DNA of 19,009 bases from Candidatus Omnitrophota bacterium (lineage in GTDB: Bacteria; Omnitrophota; Gorgyraeia; Gygaellales; Profunditerraquicolaceae), in contig JAGOIJ010000014.1 of assembly GCA_017995695.1 (NCBI GenBank), positions 1 to 19,009 of the forward strand, written 5' to 3'. Every line of letters begins with the position of its first letter. The stretch's first letter is position 1. The notes beneath the pieces were generated by a model that saw only the letters and a program-made list of their open reading frames with translations, did not search any database and was not told the DNA's origin. Positions 6,964 through 13,869 of the stretch are shown here, piece by piece. A program made the position numbers and the translations under genes.

Positions 6964-7527
6964 ATGAAAAAGTATCTTTGTGGTACAGTTATTTTAGTGA
7001 GCATGATGCTTTGTTTCATTGGTTGCGTGCAGGCAGAAAAAGATGAAAGCGGTAAAGAAGCCGCACAGGAAAAACAGATGCTTGAAGCCCAAACGGCGAC
7101 GAAGCCTTTGGAAAAGCCCAGAAGCGCAAAGTTTGCCCCGGATTTTTCATTACAGGACACGCGGCAGGATAATGTTACGTTAAGCGAATACAAAAATAAG
7201 AATCCTGTACTGCTCTTTTTTTGGACGACCTGGTGTCCGTTTTGCCAGAAAGAAATCCGTAATCTCAACAGCCAATATGGTAGTTTAGTAAAAGATGGTT
7301 TTGAGGTTATTGCTATTAATGTCGGCGAGCGAGCAGATGTTGTGGAAAGCTTTATTAGTTCCTTTTACCTTTCTTTTAGAGTGTTGCTCGACAAGGATAC
7401 GGCAGTTGCTACGCAATACGGCATTCTGGGCGTTCCCACCTATGTACTGGTTGATAAAGAAGGAAAAATCATTTTCAAGGATAATTATTTTCCTCAAGAA
7501 GAATATAAAGCCCTTATTGGAAAATAA
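6964..7527 (+). CDS. TlpA-like thioredoxin-fold lipoprotein
   Basis: This is an extracytoplasmic thiol-disulfide oxidoreductase. A hydrophobic signal (about 4-20) ends in a lipobox-like FIGC with Cys21 as the likely lipidated residue. A charged linker (22-55) follows, then an AhpC/TSA-Redoxin fold with the CPFC active site (Cys91, Cys94) after FFWTTW and the cis-proline in GVPTY (Pro158). AGGAGG (6950-6955) is eight bases before the ATG. The ccdA gene directly upstream supplies the reducing electrons. Likely jobs are cytochrome c apoprotein reduction or general oxidative thiol repair; no cytochrome genes are present here to choose between them. Confidence 0.93.
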   Translation: MKKYLCGTVILVSMMLCFIGCVQAEKDESGKEAAQEKQMLEAQTATKPLEKPRSAKFAPDFSLQDTRQDNVTLSEYKNKNPVLLFFWTTWCPFCQKEIRNLNSQYGSLVKDGFEVIAINVGERADVVESFISSFYLSFRVLLDKDTAVATQYGILGVPTYVLVDKEGKIIFKDNYFPQEEYKALIGK

Positions 7528-7538
7528 CGTTTTTTCCC

Positions 7539-8891
7539 ATGAATAGAGCGTTGTTGGTCGATTTGTATGAGCTCACCATGGGGCAAAGCTACTTTGTCTA
7601 TCACCGCCGCACCTATGCTACCTTTGATTTGTTTGTCAGGAACCTGCCGCACAATCGTTCGTACCTTGTTGTTTGTGGATTAGAGGATATTCTTACCTAT
7701 ATTAAGGGTCTGCGTTTCTCTGATGATGACATTGCGTATCTACGTTCTCAAAAAACATTTTCTGAAGAGTTTCTTTCTTTTTTAAAGAGGTTTCGTTTTA
7801 GCGGTGATATCTGGGCAATGCAGGAGGGCGAGGTTTGTTTTGCCCAGGAGCCGATCTTGCGCGTTACCGCGCCTATCATTGAGGCGCAGTTTATTGAAAG
7901 CTTCTTGCTGAATACGATTAATCTGCAAACCATGATTGCTTCAAAGGCAGCGCGGGTGGTTGATGCTGCTTGTGGCAGGGGAGTACTTGATTTTTCTTTG
8001 CGGCGCACCCATGGCGCAGAAGCAGGTTTACATGTTGCCCGCTCATCATATATTGCCGGCTGCCGGGGGACCTCGAATGTGCTTGCTGGCAAGCTATATG
8101 GCATACCAGTTGCCGGAACCATGGCGCACTCATTTATTATGTCATTTAAAGATGAGATGAGCGCTTTTTTGGCTTATGGTGAGACGTTTCCCAGGAAAAC
8201 GATCCTTTTGGTAGATACGTATACTACCAGTAAGGGGATTGACCATGCTGTTATGCTTGGGTTGCATCTAAAAAAGAAAGGTTTCCAACTTCAGGGTATT
8301 CGCTTGGATAGCGGCGATATCGTGAAATTGTCAAAGCTGGCCAGAAAGAAGCTTGATGCGGCAGGGCTTTCCTTTGTAAAGATTTTTGCCAGTGGTAATC
8401 TCGATGAGTTTAAGATCCATGCATTGCTTAAACGTAAGGCGCAGGTGGACAGTTTTGGCGTGGGGACTAATATGGGCACTAGTATTGATGCGCCTGCGCT
8501 TGATGTCATTTACAAGATAAGTGAAGTAACTGATGGGTTTGGTAATTTTCTTCCTACGATGAAGTTAAGCGAAGGAAAGCAAACTTTTCCAGGGAGAAAA
8601 CAAGTCTTTCGCCAAAGTGATAGGAGCGGCAGGTTTATCAAAGATGTCATTGGTCTTGAAACAGAGCGTATACAGGGCAGGCCGTTGTTACGTAACGTTG
8701 TCAAGCAAGGTAAGGTTATCTATCGTGTTCCTAAGCTTGATGACATTAGATCCACCGCGGCAAAAAATATTGCTTGTCTCCCAAAGCGTATGCGCGCTAT
8801 TGAAAGCCAAGCAGTGTTTCCTGTAGCCGTTAGTCCAGGGTTACATAAGCTCTGCAAAGGCTTGGCTGCGCAACGCGCGCAAAGGCAGTAA
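7539..8891 (+). CDS. pncB: Nicotinate phosphoribosyltransferase
   Basis: This enzyme converts nicotinate and PRPP to nicotinate mononucleotide, with ATP hydrolysis, in NAD salvage. The protein starts with LLVDLYELTMGQ, characteristic of the family. GTMAHSF (193-199) holds the histidine (His197) that is phosphorylated in characterised enzymes. DTYTT (226-230), RLDSGD (255-260), FASGNLDE and FGVGTNMGTS complete the phosphoribosyl-binding barrel. The length of 450 is normal. It begins 11 bases after the tlpA-like stop with no strong ribosome site, and ends 2 bases before the LUD gene. With the sirtuin at 4306 it gives the window two NAD-linked enzymes, though they are not adjacent. Confidence 0.95.
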   Translation: MNRALLVDLYELTMGQSYFVYHRRTYATFDLFVRNLPHNRSYLVVCGLEDILTYIKGLRFSDDDIAYLRSQKTFSEEFLSFLKRFRFSGDIWAMQEGEVCFAQEPILRVTAPIIEAQFIESFLLNTINLQTMIASKAARVVDAACGRGVLDFSLRRTHGAEAGLHVARSSYIAGCRGTSNVLAGKLYGIPVAGTMAHSFIMSFKDEMSAFLAYGETFPRKTILLVDTYTTSKGIDHAVMLGLHLKKKGFQLQGIRLDSGDIVKLSKLARKKLDAAGLSFVKIFASGNLDEFKIHALLKRKAQVDSFGVGTNMGTSIDAPALDVIYKISEVTDGFGNFLPTMKLSEGKQTFPGRKQVFRQSDRSGRFIKDVIGLETERIQGRPLLRNVVKQGKVIYRVPKLDDIRSTAAKNIACLPKRMRAIESQAVFPVAVSPGLHKLCKGLAAQRAQRQ

Positions 8892-8893
8892 AC

Positions 8894-9520
8894 ATGCAAA
8901 TCGATATTAAGGCGTTGCAACGTCGTTGGCAGATAAACAATATCGACAGTCTTTATTGTGCTGATCGACAACAGGCGTGCGAGGCAATGCTGCAGGAAAT
9001 CCCTGTGTCTGCCACTGTCGGAATTTCAGGTTCAGTGACGTTAGACCAATTGGGGATGGTGGCTTTGTTGGAAAAACGCGGGAATACAGTTTTCAATCAG
9101 TACAAGCCAGGCTTAAGCCGGGAAGAGAGTTTGCGCATACGCCATGATGGCGCAAACGCTGATGTTTTTCTGACCAGCGCCAATGCTCTTTCAGAAACAG
9201 GGGAGCTGGTTTTCTTCAGCGGATACGGAAATCGTACGGCAGGTATCGCGTACGCCCGCAAGGTCCTGGTTGTATGCGGTATCAATAAGATCGCTCCTGC
9301 ACTTGAGGTAGCAATGCAGCGCGCGCGGGAGTTTGCCACTCCGCGTAATTGTAAACGGCTCAATTGGCCAAGCGCATGTTTGGCTGACGGCATTTGTTAT
9401 GCCGACGCCTGCCACACTCCTGAATTTAAGCGCATGTGTTGTCAGGTGTTGATTATCGAGGCAGAAGTGATGCCTGATCGGTTGAAGGTTGTGTTGGTAA
9501 ATGAAGATTTAGGATTTTAG
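8894..9520 (+). CDS. LUD-domain protein (LutC/YkgG-like)
   Basis: LUD proteins share the fold of LutC, a component of the LutABC lactate-oxidation system, but many stand-alone members have no assigned role. Seen here are VGISGSVTLDQLG (42-54), LTSANALSETGELV (92-105), GYGNRTAGI and a cysteine-rich C-terminal block (PSACLADGICYADACHTPEFKRMCC) before the terminal VVLVNEDLGF. These match the longer DUF1121-like branch of LUD proteins. The cysteines could bind metal. It follows pncB with a 2-base gap, so they are co-transcribed. No LutA or LutB is next to it. The biochemical role is unknown. Confidence 0.85.
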   Translation: MQIDIKALQRRWQINNIDSLYCADRQQACEAMLQEIPVSATVGISGSVTLDQLGMVALLEKRGNTVFNQYKPGLSREESLRIRHDGANADVFLTSANALSETGELVFFSGYGNRTAGIAYARKVLVVCGINKIAPALEVAMQRAREFATPRNCKRLNWPSACLADGICYADACHTPEFKRMCCQVLIIEAEVMPDRLKVVLVNEDLGF

Positions 9521-9540
9521 CAAACGGGTCAATAGTCTAT

Positions 9541-9546
9541 AAGGAG
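9541..9546 (+). promoter_or_regulatory. Shine-Dalgarno site for ybaB
   Basis: AAGGAGAA lies in the 34-base gap between the LUD gene and ybaB, centred about 10 bases before the ATG at 9555. It fixes that start. Confidence 0.7.
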
Positions 9547-9554
9547 AAAGCTAA

Positions 9555-9851
9555 ATGTTCGACAAGATGAAGCAATTAATGGAAATGCAAAAGTCAATGC
9601 AAGAGATGAAGCGGCAGCTTGAGGCAGCGGTATTTGAGGTTGAAAGCAGCGATCGACTGGTGAAGATTACCATGACAGGCACGCAGCAGGTTCAACAGGT
9701 GAGTATCCAAGGAGAACTTCCTACTGTGCAAAAATTGAATCTTGAAAAATCAATTAAAGATGCGTATAATAAGGCCATTAAGCGTTCGCAGGAGATAGCG
9801 GCAGAGAAAATGAAAGGCATTACTGGCTTTAATATCCCCGGTTTAACATGA
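9555..9851 (+). CDS. ybaB: YbaB/EbfC family nucleoid-associated protein
   Basis: This is a small dimeric DNA-binding protein of 98 residues. The N-terminal helix is a Met/Gln-rich coiled coil (FDKMKQLMEMQKSMQEMKRQLE). It is followed by a beta-sheet core (VFEVESSDRLVKITMTGTQQVQQVSI), and a C-terminal helix with AYNKAIKRSQEIAAEKMKGITG. This is the classic YbaB tweezers layout. In many bacteria ybaB lies between dnaX and recR. Neither is present here, and the gene instead leads a run of small conserved genes. Its stop overlaps the next ATG as ATGA. Confidence 0.92.
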   Translation: MFDKMKQLMEMQKSMQEMKRQLEAAVFEVESSDRLVKITMTGTQQVQQVSIQGELPTVQKLNLEKSIKDAYNKAIKRSQEIAAEKMKGITGFNIPGLT

Positions 9852-10042
9852 GACAGTATGATGATTTAAAAGCCACGTATCTGTATTGCAACAACTGTGG
9901 TTGTTCTATGCCGGTGCGAGAGCGTTTGCTACTGGTGTTGCCAGATGGCAATCTATTTGAGTATCGGTGTTCTCGGTGCGCCAGCATTTTGGGGGATAAA
10001 AAGACTAAGGCGCGCGATAGCGAGAGAATATCTATTCGTTGA
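9848..10042 (+). CDS. Small zinc-ribbon protein
   Basis: This is a 64-residue hypothetical protein with two CxxC knuckles, Cys14/Cys17 and Cys41/Cys44, and an extra Cys19. The spacing and intervening beta-like segment fit a zinc ribbon, so it probably binds one zinc ion. The tail is basic and polar (KKTKARDSERISIR), compatible with nucleic acid or protein contact. It overlaps ybaB by ATGA and ends one base before the next ATG, making a tightly coupled trio. The specific function is unknown. Confidence 0.75.
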   Translation: MRQYDDLKATYLYCNNCGCSMPVRERLLLVLPDGNLFEYRCSRCASILGDKKTKARDSERISIR

Positions 10043-10043
10043 T

Positions 10044-10433
10044 ATGGAAGAAAAACGAAATTTTTATAAGACTGTTAGTGAGATTTGCGCGAAAGACACT
10101 CGTTACAAATCCGATAGTTACGAGTTTGTGATGCAGGCGTTGTATTTTACGCAGAATAAGCTTAAACGACAAGGCCATATTTCCGGGCGCGAACTTTCTA
10201 TCGGCTTACGCGATTTTGCGATCGAGCTCTATGGCCCCATGGCTAAGGCTGTCTTGGCTCATTGGGGTATAACCAAAACAGAAGATTTTGGCAATATCGT
10301 TTTTAACATGATTCAGAATAAGGTGCTGTCTAAGACCGAAGAAGACTCGCTTGATGATTTTCAAAATGTTTTTGATTTTGAAGCCGCCTTTGGTAATATA
10401 TTCCGCTCTACTCCCATAACCGAGATTAGCTGA
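10044..10433 (+). CDS. Minf_1886-family conserved protein
   Basis: This is a 129-residue protein resembling the Minf_1886 family, conserved mainly in Verrucomicrobia, Planctomycetes and relatives, with no known function. The typical parts are YEFVMQALYFTQNKL, the central GRELSIGLRDFAIELYGPMAKAVL (residues 49-72), a WGI...EDFGNIVFNMI block, and KTEEDSLDDFQNVFDFEAAF at the end. The frame stays open upstream to 9897, but the family's N-terminus starts at ATG 10044, and the upstream part overlaps the zinc-ribbon gene in another frame. Its presence supports PVC-superphylum ancestry. Confidence 0.82.
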   Translation: MEEKRNFYKTVSEICAKDTRYKSDSYEFVMQALYFTQNKLKRQGHISGRELSIGLRDFAIELYGPMAKAVLAHWGITKTEDFGNIVFNMIQNKVLSKTEEDSLDDFQNVFDFEAAFGNIFRSTPITEIS

Positions 10434-10438
10434 CGGTG

Positions 10439-11464
10439 ATGCCAATCGCCCCAGGTCTTGCTACCGGCATAGGTAGCCTTCCGTACCACGACGCAGAGCA
10501 GGCCGTTGATTTAATAATGACCTATCTGCCGCAGATTCCTTTCTGGCCACAACTTCCCAAACGCGATATTCGCGAGGGCATGCTAACCCAGTTCAGCGAA
10601 CAGCTGCCTTGTTTACAACTTACTGAAGAAGGTTTGCAGTTTGTCCCCCAGGATCAAGACCGGGCGTTGGAACATTTCTATAGCCATGTTATTGATGACG
10701 ATGTTGATTATTTCAAAATTTCCCCTGACTACGCTGCAGGCGTGCCTGCGTTTATCCGCCGTTTAGAGAAAACTAATCTTGACGCTGTGCATGCCCTCAA
10801 GGGCCAGATTACCGGTCCTTTTACCTTCGGCGCTAGTATCACTAATGAAGAGAAGACTGCTTTGTTGCATGATCCGGTTATGATGCAGGCTATTATCAAG
10901 GGTCTTGTCATGAAGGCAAAGTGGCAGATTGCTCTCTTAAGAAAATTCGGGAAAAAGATTATTGTGTTTATCGACGAACCGTATCTTGGCTGTTTTGGAT
11001 CTGCCTTTACGCCGCTTAATAAGGAAGAGGTGGTGCGTGGCTTAAGCGAGCTTTGCGAGGGGTTCGCATCTTTAGATGTGCTTATCGGCGCGCACTGTTG
11101 CGGCAACACTGATTGGTCGCTTTTTACTGATGTGCCAGGGATCGATATCATCAATTTTGATGCCTATGGATTTTTAGATAAGTTCACTCTCTATGCCCCG
11201 CAGATACAGCAGTTTTTGCAGCGCGGAGGCCGTATTTGTTGGGGTATTGTGCCTACTCAATTAGCAGAGAATCCTGTTTCAGCGCGCTACCTCATTGAAC
11301 AATTGCATCAGGGGATCGCAATCTTGGCGAAAAAAGGAGTGGATCAGCATCTATTAAAGCAGAATCTTATGGTAAGCCCCAGTTGCGGCCTCGGGACGCT
11401 TTCAGAAGACCAGGCGGCAACGATATTGAAGGCATTGCAGGAAGTCTCCCGCCTACAGGGATAA
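10439..11464 (+). CDS. Stand-alone MetE-core / UROD-like methyltransferase
   Basis: This 341-residue TIM-barrel protein belongs to the cobalamin-independent methionine synthase C-terminal-like superfamily. It lacks the N-terminal half of full MetE (about 750 residues). Motifs include GIGSLPY (9-15) near the start, GQITGPFTFG (about 122-131), IDEPYLG (178-184), the zinc-ligand type HCC (His219, Cys221) in GAHCCGNTDWS, and Cys316 in SPSCGLG. NFDAYGF lies where MetE has its acidic zinc ligand. It probably transfers a methyl group to a thiol, possibly from a corrinoid donor as proposed for short MetE homologues, but donor and acceptor are not shown. GTG 10436 is an alternative start one codon upstream. 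Confidence 0.78.
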   Translation: MPIAPGLATGIGSLPYHDAEQAVDLIMTYLPQIPFWPQLPKRDIREGMLTQFSEQLPCLQLTEEGLQFVPQDQDRALEHFYSHVIDDDVDYFKISPDYAAGVPAFIRRLEKTNLDAVHALKGQITGPFTFGASITNEEKTALLHDPVMMQAIIKGLVMKAKWQIALLRKFGKKIIVFIDEPYLGCFGSAFTPLNKEEVVRGLSELCEGFASLDVLIGAHCCGNTDWSLFTDVPGIDIINFDAYGFLDKFTLYAPQIQQFLQRGGRICWGIVPTQLAENPVSARYLIEQLHQGIAILAKKGVDQHLLKQNLMVSPSCGLGTLSEDQAATILKALQEVSRLQG

Positions 11465-11481
11465 TTTTTTTAAATAAATAC

Positions 11482-11510
11482 TTGACATGTCAACTATTGT
11501 ATAGTAAACT
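11482..11510 (+). promoter_or_regulatory. Promoter of the marR-lipid operon with overlapping operators
   Basis: A consensus -35 TTGACA (11482-11487) lies 17 bases before TAAACT (11505-11510, 4/6 match to the -10). TATAGT and TATATT are nearby but badly spaced. The -35 is the left half of a perfect 12-base palindrome, TTGACATGTCAA (11482-11493). Two more inverted repeats, ACTAT-TGT-ATAGT (11493-11505) and TATAGT-AA-ACTATA (11500-11513), cover the spacer and -10. Binding of the MarR dimer encoded just downstream would block RNA polymerase, so autoregulation is likely. Confidence 0.7.
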
Positions 11511-11536
11511 ATATTGCAGATAGAAGGAAGGCTCAT

Positions 11537-12016
11537 ATGAAAACGCTTGAACGTTTGGGTATCGATATACATAAGTCCAGGGTTGAAGAAACTGCCGTAT
11601 ACGCCCTGGCGAGCGTTTATTTGTTGCTTGAGAAAAAAATTGGGGTCTATTTGCGTCGATTCCAGCTCACCACCGCAAAATTTAACGCCTTGATGGTGAT
11701 TAAGCATGTCGGCAGGGATATGGGGCTAAGTCAGATTGAGATCGGCAGGCGTCTTATTGTCACTGCCTCTAATATGACGCGATTGTTAGATAAGCTCGCC
11801 CGCGATGGCCTTATTGAGCGCGTTGCTCAAGCAGGAGACCGCAGGGTTAAATTGATTAAAATCACAAGCCAAGGGTCAAAAATATTAGACGCTGCCTGGC
11901 CAGGGTATTGCAAGTGTATCTACGAACAGACAAATCGTTTGGGCAGGCATGAATTGCAGCTGACAGCAAAAATGCTCGTATCGTGGCTGCACGCATTAGA
12001 AGGGAGGAAGGCTTGA
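11537..12016 (+). CDS. MarR-family transcriptional regulator
   Basis: This 159-residue winged-helix regulator has dimerisation helices at both ends. The DNA-binding domain spans about residues 45-115: LTTAKFNALMVIKHV, the recognition region LSQIEIGRRLIVTASNMTRLLDKLARDGLIERV, and the wing with the family's D-R-R motif (QAGDRRVKLIKIT). MarR proteins usually repress an adjacent operon and release DNA on binding a ligand such as a phenolic, a fatty acid or an oxidant. AGGAAGG precedes the ATG. Its stop overlaps the next ATG (TGATG), so it is the first gene of the lipid operon, and it lies 24 bases downstream of the palindromic promoter. The inducing ligand is unknown. Confidence 0.93.
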   Translation: MKTLERLGIDIHKSRVEETAVYALASVYLLLEKKIGVYLRRFQLTTAKFNALMVIKHVGRDMGLSQIEIGRRLIVTASNMTRLLDKLARDGLIERVAQAGDRRVKLIKITSQGSKILDAAWPGYCKCIYEQTNRLGRHELQLTAKMLVSWLHALEGRKA

Positions 12017-13869
12017 TGCTTAACCTCATCATAAAAAATACAAGTTTTCGCCACCTCTGGCTAGGGCAGTTGGTTTCTGCGTTAGGCGATAGGCTTACCC
12101 AGATGGGGATTCTTACCTTTATTATGGTGACCAGCGGTGACCAGGGGAACAAAATGGCTTTGCTTACGTTCTTTAGCTTGTTGCCATTCCTGCTTTTCGG
12201 CCCCTTGTTTGGGTCGCTTGCGGACCGGCGCTCGCGTAAGCATCTTATGCTGATTGCCGATATCAGCAGGGCGGTCTTAGTATTAGGTATACCATTTCTT
12301 TGGTTACATACGCACTCGGTGCTTGCTATGCTTGTTTGGTTTTTTGCTTTGGGTTCATTAACTGCTTTGTTTAGCCCAGCGAAAATGAGCATTATTACTA
12401 ATATTACCGATAAAGATGTTTTGCTTGAGGCGAATTCTTTGATTGTAACCACAGGAATGGTGGCTACGCTCTTGGGTACCTTGCTTGCCGGCGCAGTCAT
12501 CAAGGCCATTGGCATCCAGCCTGCTTTTTATCTTAATGCGCTTACGTATCTGATTTCAGCGTTGTTTATTGGTATGATTACGATGAAAAAGCCGCTCGTT
12601 GCTCCTACGCTTGCTCAACATGTCTACCAGGATGTGTTTAACGATATTAAGGTTGGCTTAGGATATATGGTGCGGCACCGCCTTATTGTTAGTTTAATGG
12701 TATTAAGCAGCATATTTTCTCTCATCAGCAGTTTTGGATATATCCTTATTCTTAATTACGGATCAACACAACTGAAGCAAGGTCCCCTGGGGATGGGCGC
12801 ATTATTGTCCAGCGCGGGTTTTGGCATGGTTATCGGTTCAGCGATTCTCATGAAAAGAAAAGAGCATATTAATTTTCGCCGCGCGCTGTATATAGCGTAT
12901 TTTATCGTCGGTATTTTTATTGCCGGGTTTGTGCTTAAACCGTCATTGTACGTTTCCTTTGGGCTTTTAGTGTGTGTGGGGATAGGCTTAGCGATGCTAA
13001 CCATCACCCTGGACACTATTTTTCAACGCGTTACTCCGGATGATTTAAAGGGGAAGCTTTTTGCTGCGCGGGGAGTCGTCACTAATGTCGTCTTCCTGGC
13101 TAGTTTGTTGTTAGTGGGATTTTTGGTAAAGCACATATCAGTAACAAGCATTATCGGTTTTGTAGGAGCGATCAGTTTATTAACGGGCGCGCGCATTTTT
13201 CTGTACGAGCGGCGCTGGGGTTATCAGCTACTTTGTTTTTCGCTGCGCATTATCTTAAAGCTGTTTTTTGATTTCAAGGTTTCAGGACTCAATAATCTTC
13301 CTAAAAGCAATAAGGTTGTGCTCGCGGGTAATCATACGAGCCTAATTGACGGCGTTGCGCTGGCGTGCGCCTATCCCCGGCGGATTTATTTTCTTGCCGC
13401 TGAATCAGTGTTTAAGGCAGGGTTCTGGGGTTGGTGCGCGCGCAGACTCGGCTATATCCCTGTTAAACGCGCAGGCTTTAATAAGGAAGCAATAAAATCA
13501 GCGGTGCGGCTTTTGCATGCGGGGTACTCTGTCGGCATATTCCCTGAAGGCAAAATTAGCGCTGACGGCATGCTTGATCAGGGCAAGGAGGGGGTGGCGG
13601 TTATTGCGCGTTTGGCCCATGCCAGTATTGTGCCGTTTGCCATTGAAGGCGCTCATGAGGCCTGGCCTTTGCTGAAAAAATATCCTAAGCGTTTTCCTAT
13701 AGAAGTGCGTTTTAGTCAACCAATTGATACAAAACAATATCTTGCCCAGGAAGAACTGGTCAATGAGGTTATGAAAGATATTAGCAAGACGAAGCTCTAT
13801 TTGGAGCGTGAGGGGTACTTACGCGTTGAGCCACAAGAAATCGTCAAGCATCTTATAAATATTGGATGA
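12016..13869 (+). CDS. MFS transporter fused to PlsC-type acyltransferase (LplT/Aas-like)
   Basis: This is a two-part membrane protein of 617 residues. Residues about 1-405 form a major facilitator transporter with about 12 hydrophobic segments, including motif A FGSLADRRSRK (65-75). Residues about 410-617 form a 1-acyl-glycerophosphate-type acyltransferase with NHTSLID (439-445, the NHx4D catalytic motif) and FPEGKIS (509-515). In E. coli the separate proteins LplT (lysophospholipid flippase) and Aas (acyltransferase plus acyl-ACP synthetase) recycle lysophospholipids, so this fusion could import and re-acylate lysolipids in one unit. The frame is open to 11983, but ATG 12016 has AGGGAGGAAGG (12001-12011) and the TGATG overlap with marR. 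The next gene overlaps by ATGA. Confidence 0.9.
   Translation: MLNLIIKNTSFRHLWLGQLVSALGDRLTQMGILTFIMVTSGDQGNKMALLTFFSLLPFLLFGPLFGSLADRRSRKHLMLIADISRAVLVLGIPFLWLHTHSVLAMLVWFFALGSLTALFSPAKMSIITNITDKDVLLEANSLIVTTGMVATLLGTLLAGAVIKAIGIQPAFYLNALTYLISALFIGMITMKKPLVAPTLAQHVYQDVFNDIKVGLGYMVRHRLIVSLMVLSSIFSLISSFGYILILNYGSTQLKQGPLGMGALLSSAGFGMVIGSAILMKRKEHINFRRALYIAYFIVGIFIAGFVLKPSLYVSFGLLVCVGIGLAMLTITLDTIFQRVTPDDLKGKLFAARGVVTNVVFLASLLLVGFLVKHISVTSIIGFVGAISLLTGARIFLYERRWGYQLLCFSLRIILKLFFDFKVSGLNNLPKSNKVVLAGNHTSLIDGVALACAYPRRIYFLAAESVFKAGFWGWCARRLGYIPVKRAGFNKEAIKSAVRLLHAGYSVGIFPEGKISADGMLDQGKEGVAVIARLAHASIVPFAIEGAHEAWPLLKKYPKRFPIEVRFSQPIDTKQYLAQEELVNEVMKDISKTKLYLEREGYLRVEPQEIVKHLINIG

Noticed and set aside
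9897..10043. N-terminal extension of the Minf_1886-like protein
   Set aside because: It overlaps the zinc-ribbon gene in another frame and does not resemble the family; ATG 10044 begins the conserved part.
11447..11477. Possible terminator after the MetE-like gene
   Set aside because: A T-run (11465-11471) exists, but the preceding complement (TCCC/GGGA) is only a 4-base stem, too weak to call.
11862..12515. Long minus-strand open frame (217 codons) across marR and the MFS gene
   Set aside because: It is antisense to two well-supported genes, has a low-complexity shadow composition and matches no family; the plus-strand motifs and ribosome sites explain the region.
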